Origin: an uncultured Clostridia bacterium
GTDB taxonomy: Bacteria; Bacillota; Clostridia; Oscillospirales; Ruminococcaceae
Length of the DNA stretch: 8,019 nt
NCBI GenBank assembly: GCA_945947715.1
Contig: CAMEYZ010000093.1
Coordinates: 1 to 8,019 of the forward strand
Direction: 5' to 3'
In this document: piece by piece, positions 1 through 4,744 of the stretch
Layout: each line of letters opens with the position of its first letter
How positions within the stretch are numbered: position 1 is the stretch's first letter
Position numbers and translations under genes: made by a program
Notes under the pieces: generated by a model
Seen by the model: only the letters and a program-made list of their open reading frames with translations
Database searches by the model: none
Told to the model about the DNA's origin: nothing

Positions 1-414
1 AAAGGCAGCCACATAAGTAAAGTATTTGTCGTTAAAGGAGCCCACGTCCACAGGGATTGGCATTACTGCGTCCACCACGATACGCGCTGCAGCTGGCATA
101 TCCTTAGGAATACTCAGAGTAGAAGCGAAATCGTTCATAGTTCCTGCGGGAATATATCCCAGCGGCTTTTTGCAGCCCGACTGCATAATTGCGGTTATGG
201 ACTCATTGAGGGTACCGTCTCCTCCGCTGCACACCAGCACATCATAAGCCTCTGCATTTTCCATAAAGTAGTTATATCCGTCAAGCTGAGCCTGTGTAGG
301 ATGAACGGTAACATCATATCCGCCCTTGGTAAATATATCCACGATATCCAGAAGATGCTGCTTTATCATTCCCTTGCCGGAATGAGGATTGAACACAAAT
401 AACAGTTTCTTCAT
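1..414 (-). CDS. Diacylglycerol/lipid kinase, YegS/DgkB-type (C-terminus missing)
   Basis: The first 138 residues of a lipid kinase of the DAGK catalytic family, which transfers phosphate from ATP to diacylglycerol or a related lipid at the membrane; the frame is open through the left edge. The hallmark motifs are in order: NPHSGKG at residues 9-15 (nucleotide-binding loop), SGGDGTLNE at 63-71 (the family GGDGT signature), PAGTMNDFA at 89-97 (the usual GT.ND.A motif), and PVDVG at 121-125, beginning the second, beta-rich domain. Family members run to about 300 residues, so more than half is missing. The ATG at 414 lies 9 bases after the birA stop and has a GAGG ribosome binding site 7 bases upstream, so it is the second gene of a birA operon. 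Family assignment is firm; whether the substrate is diacylglycerol (DgkB) or another lipid (YegS-like) cannot be read from this half. Confidence 0.92.
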   Translation of the reverse strand, partial: MKKLLFVFNPHSGKGMIKQHLLDIVDIFTKGGYDVTVHPTQAQLDGYNYFMENAEAYDVLVCSGGDGTLNESITAIMQSGCKKPLGYIPAGTMNDFASTLSIPKDMPAAARIVVDAVMPIPVDVGSFNDKYFTYVAAF

Positions 415-426
415 AATTCCACCTCA
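415..426 (-). promoter_or_regulatory. Ribosome binding site of the lipid kinase overlapping the birA stop codon
   Basis: Read on the minus strand, the birA stop TGA runs directly into the Shine-Dalgarno sequence (TGAGGTGGAATT then ATG). The GAGG core starts at the second base of the stop codon, which suggests that ribosomes terminating on birA help initiation on the kinase (translational coupling, inferred). Confidence 0.7.
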
Positions 427-1401
427 TTTAAGCTTCAGACTAATCTCTCCCGAGGACACCCGCTTTTCAGAGCCTTCCTTTGTCCTGACGATAAGTCTAC
501 ATTCATCGTCGATGTCCGTCACCCGTGCCTCCTCGGTATTATTACCATTTATAAGATAAACATCACGGCCGATAACTATAGAGCGGCGCTTATACTCGCC
601 AATAAAGTCGGTCTTGTCGGGGTGGAGATAAAAATCAAAGAATGTATTGATGATGCCTGCTGCTATCCTGCTGCGCGCATCGGATACCTTCATTTCCTCC
701 GTGAGCACAGATCCCGCAACATCCTTTATCTCATCGGGAAAGCCACCCTCAGGCTCGGTAACGTTCACTCCAATACCGAGGACTGCATAGTCCAGTCCGC
801 CGCCATCAACACCAAAGGAAGCCTCAGTCAGTATGCCGCATATCTTTTTTCCTCCAACGAACACATCGTTTACCCATTTTATTCCCGCAGTCCTGCCGGA
901 TATCTTCTCCACAGTCTGAGCCACAGCCACAGCTGCTGCAGTTGTTATCAGCAGCGATTTTTCTGCGGGAATATTATCCGGACGAAGCAGGATACTGAAA
1001 TACACACCTGACGTACCCGAAATGAAGGGTCTGTCAAAGCGGCCTCTGCCTGCGGTCTGCTTTGCGGCAACGAGGATAGTTCCCTCAGGCGCACCCTTTG
1101 CCGCCATTTCCTTAAGCACTGTATTTGTAGAGGTGATGCGGCGGTATACCCGAAGATTCGCAGCGTATCTCGGTTCAAGATATTTTCTCAGTGTCTTTTC
1201 CGAAAGTATATCAGAATCCTCCGACAGACAATATCCCCTATTGGTAACAGCGCTTATCTCATAGCCCTCTGATTTAAGTATATTGACCGCCTTCCATACG
1301 GCGTTTCTTGTGACCCCAAGCTCAGAAGCGATATCCGCTCCCGAAATATATTTTCCCCTGTTATCCTCGAGGACCTCTGCGGTCCGCTCTCTTACAGTCA
1401 T
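424..1401 (-). CDS. birA: Bifunctional biotin-[acetyl-CoA-carboxylase] ligase / biotin repressor BirA
   Basis: Activates biotin with ATP to biotinyl-5'-AMP and attaches it to the acceptor lysine of biotin-dependent enzymes; group II members also act as a biotin-responsive repressor. The 325 residues are close to the E. coli BirA length (321). Residues 1-60 form a winged helix-turn-helix (SGADIASELGVTRNAVWKAV at 20-39, the usual HTH_11 pattern). The catalytic domain has STNT at 91-94, the GRGR biotinyl-AMP loop at 118-121, KWVNDV at 175-180 and KKICGILTE at 185-193 (conserved lysine). A small C-terminal BPL_C domain includes VSSGEIS (315-321). I place the start at the ATG at 1401, because GGAGG (1411-1415) sits 9 bases upstream; an in-frame ATG at 1431 would add ten residues but has no ribosome binding site. 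It has its own promoter and precedes the lipid kinase in the same operon. The DNA-binding domain together with the operator half-site in the promoter suggests autoregulation (inference). Confidence 0.95.
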   Translation of the reverse strand: MTVRERTAEVLEDNRGKYISGADIASELGVTRNAVWKAVNILKSEGYEISAVTNRGYCLSEDSDILSEKTLRKYLEPRYAANLRVYRRITSTNTVLKEMAAKGAPEGTILVAAKQTAGRGRFDRPFISGTSGVYFSILLRPDNIPAEKSLLITTAAAVAVAQTVEKISGRTAGIKWVNDVFVGGKKICGILTEASFGVDGGGLDYAVLGIGVNVTEPEGGFPDEIKDVAGSVLTEEMKVSDARSRIAAGIINTFFDFYLHPDKTDFIGEYKRRSIVIGRDVYLINGNNTEEARVTDIDDECRLIVRTKEGSEKRVSSGEISLKLK

Positions 1402-1447
1402 GATAAAGTACCTCCGATGATATAGGATCATATTTTTATCAGTTTCA

Positions 1448-1476
1448 ATTATACCATATTTTTAAAAGGTTTACAA
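1448..1476 (-). promoter_or_regulatory. birA promoter with BirA-type operator half-site
   Basis: On the minus strand, TTGTAA (1471-1476) is 17 bases from a perfect TATAAT (1448-1453), preceded by TG one base upstream (extended -10). The -35 hexamer is the first part of TTGTAAACC (1468-1476), which as I recall is one half of the palindromic BirA operator found across bacteria (TTGTAAACC, 14-15 bases, GGTTTACAA). The second half is not recognisable at the expected distance, so this is at best a half-site or degenerate operator. The promoter call is solid; the operator is tentative. I see no clear terminator in the rest of 1432-1594, so readthrough from the upstream ATPase gene is also possible. 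Confidence 0.65.
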
Positions 1477-1594
1477 TACATTTTTTTGGTTTTCATGTGA
1501 AAATCAGATGATAATTTCAGGGGAAAAATTTCCACAAAAAGTAAGAAAGCGTCGATAATGCATAACGCAATACCGGCGCAGTCATATCAGCGAA

Positions 1595-2656
1595 TTACTT
1601 GCCCTCTTTGCTCTTTATCTCGGAAATAAGCCGATACACCAGTCGGTTTATCCCTCCGAAATCGGCGGCGGAGATGTAGTAGCTCTCCAGCTTATCATGG
1701 ATAGCCTTCGCACTCACAAGACAATCCACAGCCTCAGACATCAAATTCCTGCATGCGCTCTTGTCGAATTTCAACCGCAGCTTCTTTGCTGCCAGCTCAT
1801 TTTTGTCGTAGAAGCGCTTGAAGCTTATGGGACGATATACTTCGGGCTTGGGGTCCAGGAGAGTTCCCGCGGTGATGAACGCAGTCTTTATCTCGGGAAT
1901 TATCATGTGCTCGTAAATGGGCGACGAGTGGAGATATGAACAGCTTACCGTCACGTCGTATCCCCTGCGAAGAGCATTTTCCTCAAAGGCGCGGAGGAAT
2001 TTATCCGAGCCGCAGAAAAGCTCGTCGGACAGCAGGTATATTAAGCAGTCCTCCGGTAGGAAAAGCTCATAGCCCTTGGGAGTTATTGCCGACATTGAGC
2101 GGTATTCGGTCCTGCCTGCTTCCTTGTTTTGCTTTCTTGGGAGCAGCTTCCTGCTTATCCTTTCGGTAAAGCCCTCCAGCTTGTCGGTATAGAGGGCGGA
2201 CCTTCCAATCTGAGCCATATCGTCGGTTATGGAGGACAGGGCTGACAGATATCGTCTGCAGCGCTGATGCCACATGCTGTATTCATCGGTGACATCAGCA
2301 ATTTCGGTTCGTCTGGAGTAGAGAGTCCCCTGCTCCAGATATGCCCCCAGGTCGGTTATCGCCTGATAGGCAAAGGGATATTTCGGCTCAAAAACATGGG
2401 GAGCCGTGCCATCCACGATGATTATCCTCCGCTTTTTCAGATATACTGCATCCAGCGAGGCAGGGTCTGCTGAGCAGTAAAATATCTCCTTATCCTCCTC
2501 AGGAAAAGCTGCGGCAAGCTTTTTCATCAGAGTGGATTTTCCGCTGCCTGCAGTTCCTTTGATTATGTAGGTGAAATTATTTCCGTCGTAGATAAGCTTG
2601 TCAAAGGAGGTCTTGAAGCCCTCTGGAGAAGCGCCGCCCAGAAAATATTCTCTCAT
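1595..2656 (-). CDS. P-loop ATPase of unknown function with duplicated domain (PRK06851-like)
   Basis: A 353-residue protein without signal peptide or membrane segments, so probably cytoplasmic. Residues 34-42 are a textbook Walker A loop (GTAGSGKST) and 77-84 a Walker B-like strand (RIIIVDGT, Asp82). The second half repeats the first: TPKGY (192-196) matches SPEGF (10-14), the strand at 204-210 matches that before the P-loop, and DVTVSCS plus IPEIKTAFIT (234-262) match EIFYCSA plus RRIIIVDG. In the second copy the P-loop is lost: the Walker lysine aligns with Ser217 and the Walker B Asp with Thr262. This layout resembles a family of uncharacterised Firmicutes ATPases I know as PRK06851; the role is unknown. 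Start: an ATG at 2665 touches the GGAG (2666-2669), whereas the in-frame ATG at 2656 is 9 bases away, so 2656 is preferred. It faces away from the rubrerythrin gene and lies 193 bases upstream of birA. Confidence 0.8.
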   Translation of the reverse strand: MREYFLGGASPEGFKTSFDKLIYDGNNFTYIIKGTAGSGKSTLMKKLAAAFPEEDKEIFYCSADPASLDAVYLKKRRIIIVDGTAPHVFEPKYPFAYQAITDLGAYLEQGTLYSRRTEIADVTDEYSMWHQRCRRYLSALSSITDDMAQIGRSALYTDKLEGFTERISRKLLPRKQNKEAGRTEYRSMSAITPKGYELFLPEDCLIYLLSDELFCGSDKFLRAFEENALRRGYDVTVSCSYLHSSPIYEHMIIPEIKTAFITAGTLLDPKPEVYRPISFKRFYDKNELAAKKLRLKFDKSACRNLMSEAVDCLVSAKAIHDKLESYYISAADFGGINRLVYRLISEIKSKEGK

Positions 2657-2681
2657 TGTTATCATCTCCGTACAAAAATTC

Positions 2682-2695
2682 TGCGGTTTTCCGCA
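2682..2695 (-). other. Small hairpin in the leader of the ATPase gene
   Basis: On the minus strand TGCGG-AAAA-CCGCA forms a perfect 5-bp stem with an AAAA loop, followed by GAATTTTTG and then the ribosome binding site. It resembles a very short terminator or leader structure, but the stem is short. No convincing sigma-A promoter was found upstream for this gene; GTAACA and TAGTAT 17 bases apart further upstream (about 2706-2734) is the best weak candidate. Confidence 0.3.
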
Positions 2696-2812
2696 TATTT
2701 CATACTATGTCGCATTTTTCCCGTTGTTACTTCTGTAAAGGTCTTTATCTCAATTATTGTGCTATTAAAAAACTCTGTGCATATTTTAATGATTTTTATA
2801 TAAAAGATAAAT

Positions 2813-2833
2813 AATTAATATTGAATTAATATT
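2813..2833 (+). repeat. Tandem 10-bp direct repeat upstream of the rubrerythrin promoter
   Basis: AATTAATATT occurs at 2813-2822 and again at 2824-2833, one helical turn apart, ending just before the -35 box at 2840. It could be an UP element contacted by RNA polymerase, a tandem regulator site, or simply low-complexity AT-rich sequence. Confidence 0.4.
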
Positions 2834-2839
2834 TTAGCC

Positions 2840-2868
2840 TTGATTTATATATAATATTATTGTATAAT
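2840..2868 (+). promoter_or_regulatory. Rubrerythrin promoter with overlapping inverted repeat
   Basis: TTGATT (2840-2845), a 17-base spacer and TATAAT (2863-2868) form a good sigma-A promoter, about 60 bases upstream of the rubrerythrin ATG. A perfect inverted repeat, ATATTATT-GTAT-AATAATAT (2854-2873), covers the -10 box and is a plausible repressor site. In clostridia, rubrerythrins are often under the peroxide regulator PerR, but this repeat does not fit the PerR box (TTATAATnATTATAA) well. The whole region is so AT-rich that chance symmetry is possible. Confidence 0.65.
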
Positions 2869-2930
2869 AATATTTAATATCAATAAAAAATAATTCGTAT
2901 TTATCAAAATAAAAAATGGAGGTAATCAAT

Positions 2931-3581
2931 ATGAAGTACAAGTGCAAAATCTGCGGCATGATCTTTGAAGTAAAGGACGGAGAGACTCCCGTATGTCCTA
3001 AGTGCAAGGCAACAGGTGATAAGCTGGAGCCTATTGCGGAAAGCTCAAACAAATATGCGGGAACTCAGACTGAAAAGAACCTTAAGGCTGCTTTTTCCGG
3101 CGAATCTGAGGCAAGAAATAAGTATACATACTTTGCTTCGAAGGCTAAGAAGGAAGGCTACGAGCAGATCGCAGCACTCTTCTTAAAAACCGCAGACAAT
3201 GAAAAGGAACACGCTAAAATGTGGTTCAAGGAGTTAAACGGCATCGGCGATACTGCACAAAATCTGGCAGCTGCTGCAGAGGGCGAGAACTACGAGTGGA
3301 CCGATATGTACGAGGGCTTCGCAAAGACTGCCGAGGAGGAAGGCTTCCCCGAGCTGGCAAAGAAATTCCGTATGGTCGGCGAGATCGAAAAGCATCACGA
3401 GGAGCGCTACCGTGCACTGCTTAAAAATGTTGAGACCGCAGCTGTCTTTGAAAAGAGCGAGGTCAAGGTATGGGAATGCCGCAACTGCGGACATATTGTA
3501 GTTGGCACAAAGGCGCCTGAGGTATGCCCCGTATGCGCACATCCTCAGAGCTACTTCGAGGTAAGCGAAAAGAATTATTGA
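2931..3581 (+). CDS. rbr: Rubrerythrin with N- and C-terminal rubredoxin-like domains
   Basis: A cytoplasmic non-haem iron protein of anaerobes that reduces hydrogen peroxide to water, with electrons coming from NAD(P)H through rubredoxin-type partners. It has 216 residues in three parts. Residues 1-35 are a compact rubredoxin-like zinc-ribbon/iron site (C5, C8, C22, C25). Residues 45-165 are the ferritin-like di-iron four-helix bundle; by alignment with the Desulfovibrio protein the ligands are E58, E91, H94, E119, E122, E153 and H156, all present. Residues 180-211 are a classical C-terminal rubredoxin domain (C183, C186, C199, C202). Typical rubrerythrin (about 190 residues) has only the C-terminal rubredoxin and reverse rubrerythrin only the N-terminal one; this has both. 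The start at 2931 is set by GGAGG (2918-2922) 8 bases upstream; an upstream in-frame ATG at 2916 overlaps that site. Monocistronic by appearance, with its own promoter and a hairpin downstream. Confidence 0.95.
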   Translation: MKYKCKICGMIFEVKDGETPVCPKCKATGDKLEPIAESSNKYAGTQTEKNLKAAFSGESEARNKYTYFASKAKKEGYEQIAALFLKTADNEKEHAKMWFKELNGIGDTAQNLAAAAEGENYEWTDMYEGFAKTAEEEGFPELAKKFRMVGEIEKHHEERYRALLKNVETAAVFEKSEVKVWECRNCGHIVVGTKAPEVCPVCAHPQSYFEVSEKNY

Positions 3582-3604
3582 TCTATACTATAACAGGTTG
3601 ACCT

Positions 3605-3636
3605 GCGCCCTGCATCTGACTGCGGGGCGCGCTTGT
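3605..3636 (+). terminator. Terminator-like hairpin after rubrerythrin
   Basis: A GC-rich 10-bp stem (3605-3614 with 3621-3630, loop TCTGAC), 23 bases after the stop codon. One pair is U-G when read on the plus strand and would be an A-C mismatch on the minus strand, so it is oriented with rubrerythrin. The following bases (GCTTGTCG) are a poor U-tract, so termination may be incomplete. Confidence 0.55.
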
Positions 3637-3646
3637 CGTAATGTTA

Positions 3647-3670
3647 TATATAAATCACCTGATTTATATA
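3647..3670. promoter_or_regulatory. Perfect 24-bp palindrome, candidate operator
   Basis: Two 11-base arms, TATATAAATCA and its exact reverse complement TGATTTATATA, separated by CC. There is no T-tract on either side, so an operator is more likely than a terminator. The same arm occurs once more at 2841-2851 inside the rubrerythrin promoter. It lies 97 bases upstream of the extended -10 box of the LUD gene. The protein that would bind is unknown. Confidence 0.5.
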
Positions 3671-3766
3671 ACCATGTCAAGGATTGTCAAAAATCACTAT
3701 ATTATTTCAGAAAATTTGTGTTTATTAACAATTTTTCAAAAATCTATTTAATTTTGAAACATAATA

Positions 3767-3775
3767 TGCTATAAT
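3767..3775 (+). promoter_or_regulatory. Extended -10 promoter of the LUD gene
   Basis: TGCTATAAT is a perfect extended -10 element 36 bases upstream of the ATG. At 17 bases upstream the -35 position (TTTAAT, 3747-3752) is weak, as is usual for extended -10 promoters. The nearby TTGAAA (3754-3759) is too close to serve as the -35. Confidence 0.6.
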
Positions 3776-3811
3776 AAATTCAGATAATATTATATTAAGG
3801 AGCAGTTCAAT

Positions 3812-4483
3812 ATGTGTGACGAAAACCTCAAGTCTGTAATACGAAAACGGATAGAAAAAACACAGAGCAATCTTAAAAAGAATGGTATGGACTGTATGAT
3901 AGCAGAATCCACCGAGGACGTTGTTCCTATGGTGAGGGACATGCTGGAGTTCGGCTCTACTGTGGCGACAGGAGGCTCCCAGACTCTTGTTGAAACTGGA
4001 GTTATCGACCTGCTCAGATGCGGCGACTACAAGTACCTCGACCGTTCAGGCCTTACCGGCGACGCTATCAAAAAATGCTACCGCGAAAGCCTTTCCGCAG
4101 ATACATACCTTTGCAGCAGCAACGCTATTACCGAATCGGGCGAGCTCTACAACGTGGACGGCAACGGTAACAGAGCAGCTGCTCTCTGCTATGGACCGGA
4201 TTCTGTTATCATCGTGGCAGGCTATAACAAGATAGTTTCCGATATAGACGAAGCGGTAAAACGCATCAAGACTGTTTCTGCACCAGCAAATACTGAGCGT
4301 CTGGGCTGCGATACCTACTGCCGCGAAAAGGGCGAGTGCATGGCCTACGCTTCGGGCGGAACATCCATTACCTCCGGCTGCCGCAGCGCAGGAAGAATAT
4401 GCTGTAGCTATCTTATAACGGGCTATCAGAGAGTCCCCGGAAGGATAAAAATTATTCTTGTATGTGAAGAGCTGGGATATTAA
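3812..4483 (+). CDS. LUD-domain protein (lactate-utilisation family, stand-alone)
   Basis: A 223-residue single-domain protein of the LUD family (former DUF162), which also includes LutC and part of LutB of L-lactate oxidation. Visible family features are the GGSQTL stretch at 54-59, SSNAITESGELYNVDGNGNR (102-121), the GPDSVIIVAGYNKIV strand (128-142), a C-terminal cysteine region (C166, C170, C176, C190, C197, C198) and the final RIKIILV strand (211-217). There is no iron-sulfur ferredoxin domain and no lutA or lutB next to it, so a role in lactate oxidation cannot be claimed; stand-alone copies are common in Clostridia and their function is not settled. The cysteine spacing (C-x5-C-x13-C-x6-C) looks longer than the compact cluster I remember for the family. 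The start is supported by AAGGAG (3797-3802) 9 bases upstream. It follows rubrerythrin but has its own promoter. Confidence 0.85.
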   Translation: MCDENLKSVIRKRIEKTQSNLKKNGMDCMIAESTEDVVPMVRDMLEFGSTVATGGSQTLVETGVIDLLRCGDYKYLDRSGLTGDAIKKCYRESLSADTYLCSSNAITESGELYNVDGNGNRAAALCYGPDSVIIVAGYNKIVSDIDEAVKRIKTVSAPANTERLGCDTYCREKGECMAYASGGTSITSGCRSAGRICCSYLITGYQRVPGRIKIILVCEELGY

Positions 4484-4538
4484 TCCTGCGTTTAAACAGT
4501 GGTGAAATTTTTACAATAAAAAAAATGTAATTTAAATA

Positions 4539-4567
4539 TTGCATATTCGCTGAAAAAAGGTTATAAT
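4539..4567 (+). promoter_or_regulatory. Orphan promoter downstream of the LUD gene
   Basis: TTGCAT (4539-4544), exactly 17 bases, then a perfect TATAAT (4562-4567). The stretch just upstream (4515-4538) is A/T-only apart from one G, like an UP element. No gene with a ribosome binding site follows on this strand. The -35 matches the consensus only in TTG, so the call rests on the -10, the spacing and what follows. Confidence 0.45.
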
Positions 4568-4573
4568 TAATAC

Positions 4574-4672
4574 AGATTAGGAAACAACCTATATCATTAC
4601 ATTTTGACCACACTATTCTCTCTTTTAAAATCTTTCCGAAGAAAGCCGTATTATTTTATAGTACGGTTTTTC
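4574..4672 (+). ncRNA. Candidate small RNA of about 100 nt
   Basis: Starting 6-7 bases after the TATAAT, a 7-bp hairpin (4575-4581 with 4588-4595, one bulged base, loop AAACAA) would sit at the very 5' end of the transcript. A pyrimidine-rich, apparently unstructured middle (about 4596-4641, containing CTATTCTCTCTTTT) follows, then an intrinsic terminator (4642-4671). There is no ATG in the transcript before the terminator, and the only open frame begins with a TTG lacking a ribosome binding site. This is the typical build of a trans-acting small RNA, but I recognise no known RNA family. It could instead be just the 3' untranslated tail of the LUD mRNA. Confidence 0.35.
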
Positions 4673-4677
4673 TTATC
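4642..4677 (+). terminator. Intrinsic terminator (LUD gene / candidate small RNA)
   Basis: An 8-bp core stem (4646-4653 with 4659-4666) extended by AAAG against TTTT, followed by a T-rich tail at 4667-4689. One pair is U-G on the plus strand and A-C on the minus strand, which fixes its orientation as plus. It lies about 160 bases after the LUD stop, which is long for a dedicated terminator of that gene. Confidence 0.75.
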
Positions 4678-4700
4678 CTTTTTTTCCATGAAACGACAAA

Positions 4701-4737
4701 ATCGCCGTACAGCAAAAGCTGTACGGCGAAATTTTTT
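4701..4737 (-). terminator. Bidirectional terminator after gpmI
   Basis: A perfect 12-bp stem (4702-4713 with 4718-4729) with a four-base loop, 15 bases after the gpmI stop. On the minus strand it is followed by TTTTG, and on the plus strand by AATTTTTTC, so it can stop convergent transcription from both gpmI and the LUD/small-RNA side. Confidence 0.85.
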
Positions 4738-4744
4738 CTTATTA

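Noticed and set aside
1402..1431. Longer N-terminus for BirA (ATG at 1431)
   Set aside because: There is no ribosome binding site before it, and it would put translated sequence over the strong GGAGG that serves the ATG at 1401. Family length also fits the shorter form.
1529..1545. Symmetric GGAAA/TTTCC element as a terminator for the ATPase gene
   Set aside because: The arms are only five bases with a two-base gap, which cannot fold as a useful hairpin, and no T-tract follows.
3234..3542. Open frame antisense to rubrerythrin
   Set aside because: Shadow of an unmistakable gene, with no ribosome binding site and no recognisable protein features.
3716..3731. Possible Rex (NADH-sensing) operator, TTGT...TTAACAA, upstream of the LUD gene
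   Set aside because: Only the right arm matches; the arms are two bases closer than the 18-base Rex site requires and the inner bases of the left arm are wrong.
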